From Lumnitzera littorea (taxonomy: Eukaryota; Streptophyta; Magnoliopsida; Myrtales; Combretaceae): a stretch of DNA of 64,000 nucleotides. Position 1 is the stretch's first letter. Each line of letters begins with the position of its first letter. Position numbers and translations under genes: made by a program. Shown piece by piece: positions 13,240 through 25,255 of the stretch. The notes under the pieces are model-generated. The model was not told the origin of the DNA. It searched no databases and worked only from the letters and a program-made list of their open reading frames with translations. The stretch is from the NCBI GenBank assembly GCA_024138015.1, contig JAMXBB010000007.1:68020421-68084420 (forward strand), given 5' to 3'.

Positions 13240-13510
13240 GTTGAAGGTACTAATTGAATAAGTGAATTAAAACAATTGCCAATGATTGGTAAGGATCGAT
13301 TTTGGTCTCTTAGAAGAATAAAATTCTTTCCCATTGCTGATCACAAAGTGAATCCAATTAATGTTGTTAAGGATCGGCTTTGGATCCGCAAAAGAGTAAG
13401 GTGTCTTCCCATTGAAAACTATTGAAGTAATTAAAAATAGGCTAATTTTGTAAGGATCGACCTCAGTTGCTCAGAAGAGCAAAGTGCTTTTCCAATGCTA
13501 ATAAAGCTTT
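13240..13510 (+). repeat. Short degenerate tandem repeat in H 3' region (3 copies, about 80 bp)
   Basis: Three copies start with AAGGATCG at 13291, 13369 and 13452, each followed by a T/C-rich part, an AGAAGAATAAA- or AAAAGAGTAAGG-like part, and TTTCCCATTGCTGA or a variant. Spacings are 78 and 83 bp. The flanks 12905-13240 and 13510-13990 are AT-rich and hold nothing else recognised. Confidence 0.65.
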
Positions 13511-13991
13511 GATAAAAACAAAATCGATTTGAGTTTAAAAAGCCTTCGATGAAAATTGACAAAAGTGAAGGGACAATTAGGGAATCAATGGATGTAATAT
13601 ACATCCAATCTAGTTTTTTAGTCAAAAGTAATTAGAAAAGATTCCTCTCCTTGTGAGTTAGAGTGAGGAAATCTCTATAATTTTTTTCTTAATTGATTTA
13701 TGCTTATTTTAATCTCTACTATAGTTTCTGTTTAAATGATATGACTAACTCTAAGTTATTTGGATTAATAATTGAAATTCAGTAATCGTTAAAGTGTTAT
13801 TTTCTAAGTGTTCTAAATGCATTGTGAAGTTAAGGAAAAAGGTTAATTCGAAAAGATTTTTGCTAAGCTATTCAAATTTGAGTGTGCACTTTTTTGAGAT
13901 TGGTTATATTCTCCTTGTCCTTTAGATATTCTTCATTTTGATTTTTATTGTTTTGCTTGAGAACAAGTAAAAACTTAAGTATAGGTTCATT

Positions 13992-15337
13992 TGATAGCGT
14001 GAATTTAACATACATTTTCTGTAGTTATTCTGTGATAGTTTGGATGTTAATTTAGTTAATTTTATGATATTTTGAGCTTATTTAGTTTAAATTTCATTTT
14101 CAAGGACTTCGGGAATATATCATAGAGTTTTGCAGGTTTTTATCAATTTTTGGAGTTACATTAGACAAAAGAATTGATCAAGGAGTGAAGTGAATGAATT
14201 TCAAGTGAGAAAAGAAGTTCAATACATACCATAGTCAAGGACCATAACCATAGTCCTTACCTATGATCCCCTTGTCATTTAATTCCATTGAAATTTTAAG
14301 ATTTTGGATAAAGTGCAAGTACATGCCTAAGCTTCATTACCATATACCTCAACCATGGACTTACAATGATTTCTAAATCTTCTATTTTCGTTAGGCTTTC
14401 TTTGTAATTCTAGGTCCACTTCTTATAAATAGACACTCAGACCCAGGGTTACAGAGATAGCCCCTTGAATACAAGTTAATAGGATATAGGATTACAAAGG
14501 AGCCTTCTCTCTTCTCTTCTTTTCTTTTCTTTTCTATTGTTATTATGCTTTTTATTTTGATTATCTAGAAAATCGTTGTTGAATCTTATGTTCTAAGGTG
14601 ATTTTTATTAATGAAATTTAGTCAATAATTTTATATATTGCGATCTAATTGTGTTGTTTATATTGTTTACTTTAATTCAATATATCGATGATTGAGTTAT
14701 TACTAGAGTCTATTGTAGAGTTTGCAAGAGCATGTAGTTTGACTAACTGACACAGTTAAGCAAAATAAGCTATTTAAAACGATTAGTAGTTGGTCTTTTC
14801 GGGTTAGGGCAACCTAATAGTAGAATTCAAGAGTGTTATGTAATCTTACGATGATCAATTCAGAAGCAATTTGGATAGAGAAGGTTTCAAGATTAGTAAT
14901 TAGTTAGAGACGTTACTCTGGTTTGTTCGTAATAGGAATCTCTATAGTCCAATATAGCAATTGAAATTGCATAAAACACTTAGGACTAGTTAGTAAACAA
15001 TGCTAAATATTTACTAAGGAATATGCTACCTTTTATTAATTTAATTGCTTTGTTGTTTTTATTCTTAGTTAACTATTTTATTTAGCTTTCTTATTTTTAC
15101 CTTTAATTGTTTATTTTATGTCATCATTGCAATCTTCAATTTCTATTATTAATTTATTCTATTAAATCTTTTATCATAAAAGTTAGGTAATTGAATAATC
15201 CTAAGGTAATATTGCCGAAAACAATTAGATACACTCCCATGTATGGTTCTTATGGGATGAAGACTCATAATCTGCTTTATGTATACTATAACTTGACTAG
15301 GTACACTTATTTAATTAGCACAGTATATGCCCCATCA
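13992..15337 (+). repeat. 3' LTR of Athila-like element H
   Basis: Begins TGATAGCGTG immediately after AACTTAAGTATAGGTTCATT, a decayed copy of the first polypurine context at 12885-12904, and ends GCCCCATCA. Length 1346 bp. A TATA box (TATAAATA, 14424-14431) is followed by a leader with a TCTCTTCTCTTCTTTTC run. The final 80 bp (ATACTATAACTTGACTAGGTAC) resemble the ends of Athila and related plant LTRs. A minus-strand Tat-like RNase H starts directly at 15338, so H was inserted in, or fused to, that element. No 5' LTR partner was found. Confidence 0.65.
14424..14431 (+). promoter_or_regulatory. TATA box in H LTR
   Basis: TATAAATA in the middle of the LTR, upstream of a pyrimidine-rich leader, marks the probable U3/R transition. 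Confidence 0.55.
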
Positions 15338-16480
15338 AGCACTAAACATTAGGGAGTACTTCACCAGTCTGCTTGGAGCATCTGGCTTTTATATGATGGC
15401 TTGTAGTGATTAGTCAGTGAGGATAATGATTAGGTGTGCTTGAAAGTATGACCTCAACTTCCTTCTAGTGATCACTACGGCTAGTGAAAATTTCTTAACA
15501 TTTGTGTATCTAACCTCGGGGCCCTATAAGATGTGACTAACATAATAAACAGGCTTTTGCTCTTATCTGTCTACTTGGACAAGCACTAAGGAAAGTGCTC
15601 GTTCACTGACAGTGAGGTATAAATACAACTCTTCTCTAGGTACAAGTTTGGAAAGCATGAGTAGGCTCTCGAGGAACTTCTTGAGCCTATCAAAGGTAGG
15701 TTGGCATTAGTCAATCCATTTGAAGTCCGATGGCTTCTTCAAGAGCCTAAAGAACTCGAAACATTTATCGGTGCTTTTGGAGATGAAGAGATTGAGCGCA
15801 ATGATTCTGCTTATGAGCAATTAAACTTCTTTAACAGTTCGAAGGGCTTACATGTCGTGAACAGCCTTTATTTTGTCCAAGTTAGTCTTAATGCTGTGCT
15901 TAATAACCATGAATCTTAAGAACTTTCCTCATGTGACCCCAAAGATGCACTTTTAGGGATTCAACTTCATTGATATTTGCAGAGGGTATCAAAGGTCTCA
16001 TGTAGGTCGTAGACATAGCTTCTCCATTCTCTACTTTTCATGATCATTTCATCATTGTACAGTTTGATGTTTTGCCTGAGTTAGGGCTTAAAGATGGTTG
16101 TCACCAACCCTGGTATGTTGGTTTGGCATTTTTAAGGTTGAGAGGTATGACTTTGTAACAATATATGCCAAAGTCAATGACAAATGAGGTATGGACCTCA
16201 TCTTCAGGGGATATGTGAATCTAATTGTACCCCAAGTAGATATCCATGAAGCTAAGCATGGCATTGCTTGACATCAAGTTGACGAGTTGATTGATGCATG
16301 GTAAAGGGAAGTAGTCTTTGGGTAGGCCTTATTAAGGTTAGTGTAATCTACGTACATCCATTACTTCTCGTTAGACTTTTTCACAAGCATAGTGTTTACC
16401 AACCATGTGAGGTATCGTTCCTCTCTAATGAGGATGGTTCAAAGTAGCTTCTATAACTCCTGCTTGATTGTAGCCTATCA
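15338..16480 (-). pseudogene. Tat-like element G: reverse transcriptase and RNase H (broken)
   Basis: Minus-strand translation gives RT followed by RNase H of a Tat-lineage Ty3/gypsy element: DYTNLNKAYPKDYFPLP and LVNLMSSNAMLSFMD (about 16230-16390), YCYKVIPLNLKNA, the LDKIKAV connection, then RNase H with FKWIDWCQPTFDRLK, LYLYLTVSE, KPVYYVSHILQG and the SLAVVITRRKLRSYFQ block (15380-15720). The RT segment holding the catalytic YVDD motif is garbled. RNase H stops abruptly at 15338 where the Athila-like LTR ends, so integrase is absent. Numerous stops and frameshifts; inactive. Confidence 0.8.
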
Positions 16481-16777
16481 TTCAAGTCCAAAATGCCATT
16501 TCTTCTGCTTGATAAGCTGTACCTTGGGGTCTATATGGAGGTGGTATGTTGCTTTAGGGATGTTGATTATCCTTAACATATCTTTAGGCAAGGATATGAA
16601 TACGTTACTGTTGGCATGAAGGAATTCAACTAGTTGGTTCTTTTCATCTTCGGGTAAGGATGTCCTAACCTGTAATGTTAGCTTGGGGGTACTCCTACAC
16701 TCTACCTTCTTAATCTTTTCGACTGGCTCACCTTGAGAGTTTGGTTTCTCTTCTAAGCCTAACTCAATATGTATCAT
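16481..16777 (-). pseudogene. Tat-like element G: protease-RT connecting region
   Basis: Open for 99 codons on the minus strand. It contains LPEDEKNQLVEFLHANSNVFI and the HLHIDPKVQLIKQKKWHFGLE stretch that precedes the fingers of Tat-type RT (usual form: H-LNVDP-PV-QKRR-F--ER). It joins the RT at 16480 and the protease region upstream. It is the best-preserved piece of G and is not an independent gene. Confidence 0.75.
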
Positions 16778-17791
16778 GCTGTCTTAAGTTTTATGCCTTC
16801 AACTAGAGGCACTTAGACTTTTTCTAGTCTCCACATGCTTCGCTGACTCCAATCGGTGTTAGGAACTTTGCCTTGAGGCACCTTTGGCCTATTAGCATAT
16901 CAAACTTAGTGATGCCGAGCTATCTTAGTATAGCATTATAGGGTGACTAGTAGTCAACGACCATAAAATCGATCAACTATAAGGCAATTTGCATGCTATT
17001 GCCTAGTTGAATTAGGAGAGTAACAAACCCCTTGGCTGGCATAAGTTTGCTACCTCCAAAGCTAGTGAAGTTATGTCTATATGGTTGTAAGGGCTCATTA
17101 AGCTAGTCCTTTATCTGCTCGTTTGTGTTACAAAAGAGGCTGTTTGCTAAGCTGTTACTATTGACGAACGTTTTAGGGACGTCAAAGTACCTAGTCTCTA
17201 TATTAATGACCATGGCATGGCTATGTGAGTACTCAATGCCTTTGGTGTCCCTTGTAGAGAAGGTGATGGTGATGTCAATCTTGGCTTTCTTCCTATGGGT
17301 GAGGTAGACTTTGTAGTCTACTAACGAGGATGAGGTTGCCTTTACATTACTAGGACCCTTAAAGATGTTGTTAACCTAGCCCCTATTGCCTCCACATTGA
17401 TGCTCGTTAGGGAGGTCTCTTGGTTGCTGTTGTTGCTACTATTGTTGTTGTGGTTAGTCAATCTAATAATGTTAAATGGATCGTTGGACTTGGTTCCTTT
17501 CACTAACTATAAGATGGTTAATGCAATCTTTACGAACAAGTCCTTCAACTGTGTTTTAAAGTGGCAACATTCATTGGTGTTATCCCCTGCACTTGATGAT
17601 AATCATAGTATTTGCCGAATCCTATGGCCATTGGTGTTTCCCTTACTTGAGGGGGTCGAAGGAGTTGTCCTCAAACCTCATGCAAAATCTCCCCAAAGGG
17701 ACGATTTAGGGGGTATAGCTCTTGTAATCGATAAACTTCTATTTCTATCTCTCCCAACATTTTCTTGAGGAAGAGGCTAGCTTCTTATTTA
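16778..17791 (-). pseudogene. Tat-like element G: protease and gag C-terminal region (broken)
   Basis: Minus strand shows protease-region signatures: ARIDITITFSTRD, HSHAMVINIETRYFDV (about 17170-17290) and the later DFMVVDY-SPYNAILR block (about 16920-17010), typical of the Tat protease with its downstream F-VVDCPSPYNAILGR motif. Further upstream (17340-17790) is a spacer resembling the H-D-GH-T--C--LK--IE-LI segment that follows Tat gag. The reading stops at 17791 where LTR F2 begins and gag continues beyond it at 20662. Confidence 0.7.
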
Positions 17792-20661
17792 TGAGGTCTT
17801 AAAAAATTGGTAATCAACTTACGATCAGTCATTTTAGAAACGGTTTGTAAAATTTAAAGCGATCGTATAAATTTTTCGATCGAGCCCAAATTTTATAACG
17901 GAGTTAAGAATATTAGTAAAAATAATCTCATGAATTTGGATTTAGGAAAACAAATAATTATATATTATAATATTGAGTTATATATATATATATTACAAGT
18001 TATTTATCAAAAATGCATAAAAAGAGTTCGATAACTAACAAATCGATAGAGATAAATTATATGTACACTAAAAATAAAAAAATAAATTAAATAATATTTA
18101 TTTATACCATATATGTATTTACGTAAAGGTAAAAATACGCAAAATTACTTGAAATATGTTAAAATAATACTAATTAATTAAATAAAATTCATTAGAAAAA
18201 GGAAAAATCAAGAAAAATATGAAAAAGTATGGAAATGCCCAAAAATGAGGCGTGGCATGCTAGGAATTAAAGAAAAAAATAACAACCAATAATATTAGGA
18301 CAAATAGAAAGTAAAATGGAAGAGAATAAGGAACAAACGATAGCAATTAATTCAAAAAATTATCAAAGTAGCCCTATAAAATCAACAAGTCTTATTTGGA
18401 ATTCATTTTGACATGTTGAGAGTCTAAAAAAAATAGAAAGTGATAAAAAAGAGAGAGTTAAGGAATTTTAGAGAAAATTAGAAAAACTATGCACAATTAG
18501 GGCTTATAAAGGAAAACCAGATCCAATGAATACTTGAAGAGAAATGGCCGCCACCACTAGATAGTGGACCCCATGCCTAGAGCTACTAACAAGGGTAAAG
18601 CCACTAGTGGTAGTTAAAAGCACTTCAATCAGGGAGTTTCGATTTCTTACCCGAAATTGTTTAATTTAGTGAAAATATAAAATATGTATGGAAAATTATG
18701 AAATTTGGAATTCTAGAATATTTTTGTTAGATTTAGGGAAAAATATCAATTTGATAAGATTAGGACTCGGGATATACTGCTCTTAAAAAATAATTAAACA
18801 CGAGCTAGTTTTTTATATTAAAATAAATGACCTTAATAGTATAATTTTGAGCTCAAAATTTTTGTGTAGACTATTTAATATATATATTACAATGCTATGA
18901 AGAATTTTTCTTAAATTTAATTTTATAAATTTTTACTTAATTTTTAGGCTCTAGAATCATGTATAAAAGTAATATTTGGGCTTAATTTTGTAATTTAATG
19001 TTAATTTGGTGAAAATTTTGATTTATTATGTAATTAGATATCTTTAGATAATAGTTGCTAATGTAGGATGGTATTTGTGAAGTTTAAGGTGTTAGTTATA
19101 TATATTATGTATAATATTTAGGTAAAAAGGGCATATTTAAGTTAATTTTGTAATTTAAAGTTAAATTTATACAAATTCTAATTAGGAATTAGGTGTACCA
19201 TATAAACAAGAATACTAGTTAGAAGCTAAATACGAAATTTAAGATACCTAAATCTAATGTTATTAGTTTCACATAATGGTTCAAAATAAGTTCACAGGGT
19301 TTGTATATAAAACCTGTAATCAGAAATTAAATTAAAACCTAATTTAGAAATCGATTCAAAAATTAAATCAAAACCTAGCATAAATTAAGAATAATTATAA
19401 GAGACTTAAAAACCTGAATAATTAGGTATAATAAAACCCTAAATTGAAGATAAAATAAAGAATTTCAAAATAAAGCCTATTTGAGAGAGTTATATGAATA
19501 CTAAAACAACATTTGTGTTATAAGGATTATTAGCGATAGTCTGTGTAAGTTGCACGTTGAGTGAGCAAGCAAGAAGTCCAGGTAAATTGGGATCAATACT
19601 TTATTGTATTTTAGAGTACTGTTTTATAATACTCGGAGGATTGGAATTATACTTGATTATGTTTATTAGTTAGTTGACTAAGCGTATGTTTGTGTGTACG
19701 TGTTTCTAAACTTAATTATATGATTCTGGTTTGATGTTTTGGATTGAAAGTTATGTGATTTGTATAAAATTCTTAAGTACCTTAAACCGGATCTAACTAA
19801 ATATATGACTTGTAAGTCTAAAACGAACCTACATAACAACCTAATAAAGGAAACGTTTTGGGTTCTCCAGCCAAATATTGACTCCTTTGAAAGAGATAGT
19901 GTTCGATCGTATAATGGATCCCTTCTTCATTTGAAGTCAAACTAAGTGATAGGAGAGAAGGTTGCAGTAAGGGTAAAGTCAATGATTGAAGGTAGTCACA
20001 GGAGAAGCGGTGTCTCTATTGCATAAGCCTAGGTTTGGTCTTGAGCTATTAAAATGTGCGCTAAACTCCTCAATCCAAATTAAAGCGAGTGTAATTTCTC
20101 TAATTTTAAGATAGATAGGATAACATTATGCAATGGCATTTGTTTGTATATGCATTGCATTTAACTAACTTGGTTGATAAAGTTGTTTGTATTTGATTTA
20201 TTGTTTTGAGTCTCCATCATAACTTATTGAGCGGTTGGTTGCTCATATCTTTATAGATGTTGTTGCAAGAGCTAACTAATAAGTAGCTTATAATTACCTT
20301 AAAGCTAGCAATTGCTAGATCTTAAGGAGTGAGAATATAAAATAGAGGATCGGCCATGCTCTTGAAGTTTAAGTCTTAACTTTAAGTCTTTTAATATCAA
20401 TTTATCTATTATTTAAGTAAAGTAAGATTAGGTTACTAAATCTTGGAAACATTATTTGAGATATTTAAATACTAGTATGTATTTTTGTATATTTTTGTAG
20501 ATAAATAACATATTTAATTTATGAATTGTTTACTTCAGAATGAGTTAGTTATGAACGCCTTATATAAATCGGATCTAAGATAGTGGCTATAATATCAACT
20601 TCTATCCTAGAATGGTTTTTATGGCTGAATTGTTACAATTCTATTGCTTTGAGGCATAATA
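17792..20661 (+). mobile_element. Tekay/Del-like long LTR F2, inserted in element G
   Basis: Non-coding 2.9-kb block splitting the gag and protease parts of G. It is the reverse-orientation homologue of F1: 19860-20040 matches the complement of 1330-1560, and its end TTTGAGGCATAATA corresponds to the F1 complement TTTGGGGCATAACA. TATA-like TATAAAA at 18375 precedes a leader with GGCCGCCACC (18545). The 3' part (20220-20350) with AGCGGTTGGTTGCTCAT...GCAATTGCTAGATCTTAAGGAGTGAG and GGATCGGCCATGCTCTTGAAG is typical of Tekay LTRs as I remember them. The start at 17792 (TGAGGTCTTAAAA) is approximate and no target duplication is visible (ATTTA / GTGTC). Confidence 0.55.
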
Positions 20662-21310
20662 GTGTCTCTTAGGTTAAGGTGGTCTTTCACCAAGCTACAT
20701 TTTTCATTGTCATTCTCCAACCATGCCCATATGGTGTCTTCTTGAGTTATGTACTTTTCAACCACTCACATGAACTCATCAAGCAATTCAGGGTGATTGA
20801 GTGTGATGGCATTGACTAACTTCCCATTAAAGTTGACTTCGATTACAAGAGCCTGAAGTGTGACCCTTGTATTTAGCTAGAGGACTTAGAGTCTTACCCA
20901 ACTAAACTGATCCAACTAAGGTCGTAGCATCTTGTTAGGACATTGCTTGATATTGTATAGTGTAGAAGAATCCTTACGCTACACCTTTAAGCTAAGGAAG
21001 TATTGTTGGAATTTAGTCACCAGCTCATCAAAAAAGCTAATCAAGTTGTTAAGCAGGGTGTTGAACCAAAGTAGAGGTTTCGTGAGTGTGATAGGGAAAG
21101 CTTTGTACATGATGACATCCATAAAGTTGTGGAGGCTGATCAATGTGAGGAGTTCATAAGGTGATCATTGGGGTCTCCCATTCCGTCGCATGTGTTTAAG
21201 AATGGGAGCTTAGTACCTTAGGGGATTGTTTCAACGAGTATGACTAGTACAAATGGGCTCTTTACTATAGTTGGTCGAAAGGCTTAAGCCAAGGATTCTA
21301 CCTTCTTTTG
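20662..21310 (-). pseudogene. Tat-like element G: gag core (Retrotrans_gag-like, broken)
   Basis: Minus-strand translation gives a capsid core: YKAFPITLTKP, LLWFNTLLNNLISFFDELVTKF (about 21000-21110), QYFLSLKV, SSTLYNIKQ and, further on, VNAITLNHPELLDEFM (about 20770-20830). It follows the known order 'KAF-LTL---A--WF--L---SI-SF-DL---F' and 'L-NIKQ---ESL--Y' of the family (PF03732). Several stops and one frame change. Confidence 0.75.
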
Positions 21311-22690
21311 GTCATGCAATTTGATGCACAGCGTATGTGTTTGTCTAACTCCTTGACATTCATGTCCTCGAGCAACTTTCGAGAGTGTCTTTGGGGTAGG
21401 TCCTTAAGAACTTTGCTTGTGCTAAAATGCTCACCCTACAATTACGTCTTAACATGTTTGTTGTTCATTCGATCACACATGTTCTTAGGGGGATAGCGAT
21501 CATGATGATCTTAGTAACTGCTGCCTCTTCTTGGTGGTGCTTTCCTGCACTTTCTTTTGGGCTACCACTTCCCTATGAAGGGTGGCATTAAATTCTTAAG
21601 TCCTTCAGTATTCCTCCAATACTTAGTGGAAAAGCACCTTGAGTTGTTACATTTCGTAAGCTTAAGTGCTTAAAGCCAAAGGAGTCAATGAGTGCCATCA
21701 ACTTGGTGGGATACTTGAAGTAAGTATTCTTACTTTTTGCTATCTTGGGTACATTGGCTAGAAACGATGGACACCAAAATATTGATTAGTGTAATCAACT
21801 AGATTAGTGGGGATTAGATGGACTTTGATACTATCCATGCTTCTTACTCTCAATCACCTACAAGAAGCCCTTAATGGGTTTATCCACAAGGGCATTCTAA
21901 TGCTTAGGCTAGTAAGGAAGGATAGGAAGAATTAAGTATGTGAGTGTTAAGGGACTTAAGGGCCTCTTGAGAGTCCTTCGAGTATGTTTGATGTCGTGTG
22001 AGTGTGTAAAGTTTAAGAAGATGAGAGAGGATATAGAACTTCTTACTCTTTATGCTATTTTTAACATAAGGAACTTACCTATTGAGGATGCATGTCGAGT
22101 TGGAGTTTATCTGTACTCTTCGTCTATAGGATACATGTGTTGCCAAGGGGGTAGAGGGAAGGATGGAGCAGCTCTACAGGTTGGTCAGTGACAAACATGC
22201 TAGCAGCTACGTCTGAAACCTAGATGCTAACATGTCCAAGCTATTGGGTATGCTGACCATACCACAGATGTTAGGGTGCAATTTAATAAGGAGAGATGGA
22301 GAGGAAAAAGAGAGGATTGCTCTCGAGGAAGGATGCTTGTTGGGTTTCAAGTAATGCATCGATCTTCTATGGTATGCTCGTAAGAAGAGGGAGATCTTGA
22401 TCAGGCGTATGTGCACGTAGGGGTTAGAGTGACTCTATAAGGCTCAAGGTACTCGAGCAAGTAGCAAGCAATCTGATAAATGGCTTAAGCGAAGGTGAAA
22501 TGCTCAATGTCGCTAAAGTGCTCAAGGTGCTAAGCAAGCGAATCGAGGTCAGATAGGGTTTGCTCGATGAGTCCATTGTGTAGTTGAAGGAGTTACTTGA
22601 AATCCTCAAGCAGCTCATGGGCCTTAGTCCACACTTGGATTGGGCGTTGGAGGTCAAGCCCAAAATGACCTATCAATGTCTTTTATATAA
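21311..22690 (-). other. Probable 5' gag/leader portion of element G, not resolved
   Basis: Lies upstream (minus sense) of the G capsid core. Base composition is like the rest of G and higher in GC than the flanking AT-rich DNA that begins near 22690. Minus-strand open stretches at 22207-22416 and 22424-22663 have no recognised domain. No LTR or primer binding site was recognised, so the 5' end of G is unknown. Confidence 0.3.
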
Positions 22691-23608
22691 GATTTCATTA
22701 GTACTTTCTTTTTTTGTTTTTCAATTGGTTTTCTTTTTCAATGGCTACTTAATAGTTCTTAAATTAACTTTATATTTTAATATTTATATTTAACCGTACC
22801 TTTACAAATAATCTTTCTTATTAGGGTTCCCGAGATGAAGTCACTACTAAATAATAATGATACCCGTATATCTAAAAAATGTGATACCTTTTTGCCCATA
22901 CTCTAGTGTGACGCTATGCAAAACTTGGTAGCATTAAAGCGTTATATATTTCACAGTGATGATCATAAGACTTTTATTTTCCAAGACTAAGTTGAGATCT
23001 ATTCATAAATATTTTCTTAACCCATGTTATAAAATTTTGATATGAATTAAAGCGTATAACGCATAATTTCAAACTTATACATTGATTGTAAGGGAGGAAT
23101 TCCAAACAAGACTAAGGACGTGAAATAAAAAGACAAATAATCCTAATATTATATTTTACTAGCAGCAATATTGAATGCCGATAAACTAGCAAGGTAAGAG
23201 TAAAAATATTATTACTATTATTTGAGGTGAGTTTCTTGGTAGTCTAATTATTATGATCGCTTCTTTGGTTTTCTAATTTAATTTTTGCATCTCTACACGT
23301 GGTTTCCTTTCCTTTAAATTAATCTGTTTAGCCATCCTACATCCAAAGAGCCAACACAAATAACATGGTTTATGAATGCATGAATTTAAAAAAAGAAAAA
23401 AGAAAGACTAAAAGACCAAAATAATCAAGAATCTATTCAATAATTAAAAATAATACATATTATAATATCTAATAATTCCAAACAGATCATCGATTTGGCC
23501 TTCTTCAATATGGTTATAGAATATTAGTACATAACACAAATTTGCTACCTATTCATGAAGGCACAAATATATACTCGCACACATACGTGTAGACTCCAAG
23601 AGGGAGAG
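22691..23608. other. AT-rich stretch without identified features
   Basis: No coding pattern on either strand, no repeat partner elsewhere in the window. Nothing supported. Confidence 0.4.
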
Positions 23609-24456
23609 TGATAAGGATTATGGACCAATCACTCACTCTCAAGCCCAAGTACTCACTCACATAGTTCACCAAGTTATCTAAGGAGAGCTGAACTTAAAAA
23701 AGCGATCCTATCTCTAATCTGACCTATTAAATTACTTTGCTTCCTTCTTTGTCAAGGAGACTTCCGAGGTGATCGACCATCCGAGGTCGACAAGGTAATG
23801 GGCTATCTCCAAAACCAATCCTTCCTCAATCTGAAAATCTGAGCTACTGAGCTTTCGAGCATCCGATCCCAACTCGATCTACTTAGAACCTGTTTTGCTT
23901 GATAAACAACATCATTGGAACAACAAAATAAATAGTTGACACAAGCCCCTCTCATCCATCCTAACATATATACTGTCCTTTTGTACCAAAATATCTCCTT
24001 TTGGTTCAATTACAACTCTATCCTTATAATTTATTCCTTCTCTCTTTTTTAGTAGGAGTCTTTTTTTGTAATTTGTATATATCTGGAACTTGCCCTAATT
24101 TAGTCATATAAATACTTGTAATTTGTATCAGCCGCAATAGGAAATGATCATTGAATTTTAGATATTCCTTTCTTACTTGAGCTAAGTATCCTTACTTATT
24201 CTTGTTTGCTCTTATCTAGTTCATTGTAAGTGTGGATTAGTGATGAGTGCTCTTCGACTACATTTGCATGTAATTTCAAGTGCGATCTAAGCTCGTGTAA
24301 GGCGTTGGTGTATCATATTCATTGTCAATGAATGAGAACTCTTGTTCAACTTTCGACTACCATTTAGTTTTTGGACCATCTCATGGTTCAGATGTACCCT
24401 CTCATGGCACATGTGATATTAGACGTCATGTGTTCTCTTCTCAACGATCCACATCA
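23609..24456 (+). repeat. Solo LTR K, same family as element E
   Basis: Starts TGATAAGGATTATGGACCAATCAC and ends CCACATCA. Across its length it follows the LTR of E (30567-31501): the CAAGTTATCTAAGG block, TTACTTTGCTTCCTTCTTTGTCAA, AAGCTCGTGTAAGGCGTTGGTG (E: GAGCTTGTGTAAGGCATCGGTG) and ACCATCTCATGGTTC. It is flanked by GAGAG (23604-23608) and AAGAG (24457-24461), a four-of-five target duplication. No internal region is attached, so it is a solo LTR from LTR-LTR recombination. Confidence 0.75.
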
Positions 24457-24503
24457 AAGAGGGAGTTAGTTAAGAGATTTTTTTTTTTCTCCCTTTTCTT
24501 ATT

Positions 24504-24518
24504 AGAATAGAGTATTTT
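24504..24518 (+). repeat. Left target-site duplication of LINE
   Basis: AGAATAGAGTATTTT; the partner AGAATGGAGCATTTT lies at 25256-25270 directly after the poly(A) run. 13 of 15 bases agree. Confidence 0.75.
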
Positions 24519-25255
24519 TAATTGTTTGGAATATTTGGAAGAGCAGGTATGATTGTGTCTTTGAAAATAAATCTCCTTCGCCTGCTATGGTTATCAAACA
24601 AGTCTCTCTCGAATTACAGTAAACAAAGGACAGCAAGATGTTTAACGTCTGAGATACTTTTAAAGCCATAAATGGAATTGGAAATGTCCAGATGCTAATG
24701 TTATTAAAATAAATTGTGATGCTACTGCGGATCTAAATTTGAGAAGAGCTGGATGGGGCTTGGTTGCTCGTGATTCTTCAGGCATGTTGTTGTCTGCTAT
24801 TTCAAAAAAAAAAAAAGAAGAAAAAAAAAAGAAAAAGAAAAAAGAAAGAAAGAAATAAATCCCTCTCGCGCATGACGTTGAGCCAGCTGAAGCGAATGCG
24901 GTTAAGGATTGATCTTAGCTATACAGAAAGGTTGACCTAATGTTCATACTGAAAGTGATTTAAAATAGCGTTTTACAAAGAGGAAGGCCATCTTGGAAGA
25001 GCAGATTTCTTTTTCAAGACATTCTTTCTTTGGAAGGATCTTCTACTTTTCGTTGTTTTAGTTTAATTGATAGAAGCGCTCATGCGTGCACAAACTTGGT
25101 TGCATCCCAGGTGAAAAAGGAGATGTTAAAGATCCCAATTCCCCTTCCCTACACTGAAACTTCCTTTTTTTTTTTTTTTTTTGTTGTCTTTAGACCTTGA
25201 AACCAATTGTTTTTAATAGAATTTATGAAATAAATTTTCTTTGGAAAAAAAAAAA
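24519..25255 (+). mobile_element. 5'-truncated LINE (L1-type) with C-terminal RNase H domain
   Basis: Plus-strand reading: WNIWKSRYDCVFENKSPSP (about 24533-24590, the end of the zinc-binding RVT region), then an RNase H-like domain (RVT_3 type) with KINCDATADLN, AGWGLVARDSSG and LLSAIS up to 24805. An A/G-rich tract (24806-24860) splits the domain. It continues with DVEPAEANAV, a degraded middle, SLEGSSTFRCFSLIDRSAHACTNLVA. The 3' end has TGAAATAAAT near 25227 and a poly(A) at 25245-25256. The 15-bp target duplication either side shows a single retrotransposition event with 5' truncation. Stops and the A-tract make it inactive. Confidence 0.8.
24806..24860 (+). repeat. A/G-rich simple-sequence tract inside LINE RNase H
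   Basis: Long run of A with interspersed G (AAAAAAAGAAG..., then GAAAGAAAGAAATAAAT). It sits in the coding frame of the RNase H domain between LLSAIS and the LAHDVEPAEA motif, where family members normally have only a few residues. Probably slippage expansion of a short A-rich codon run. Confidence 0.7.
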
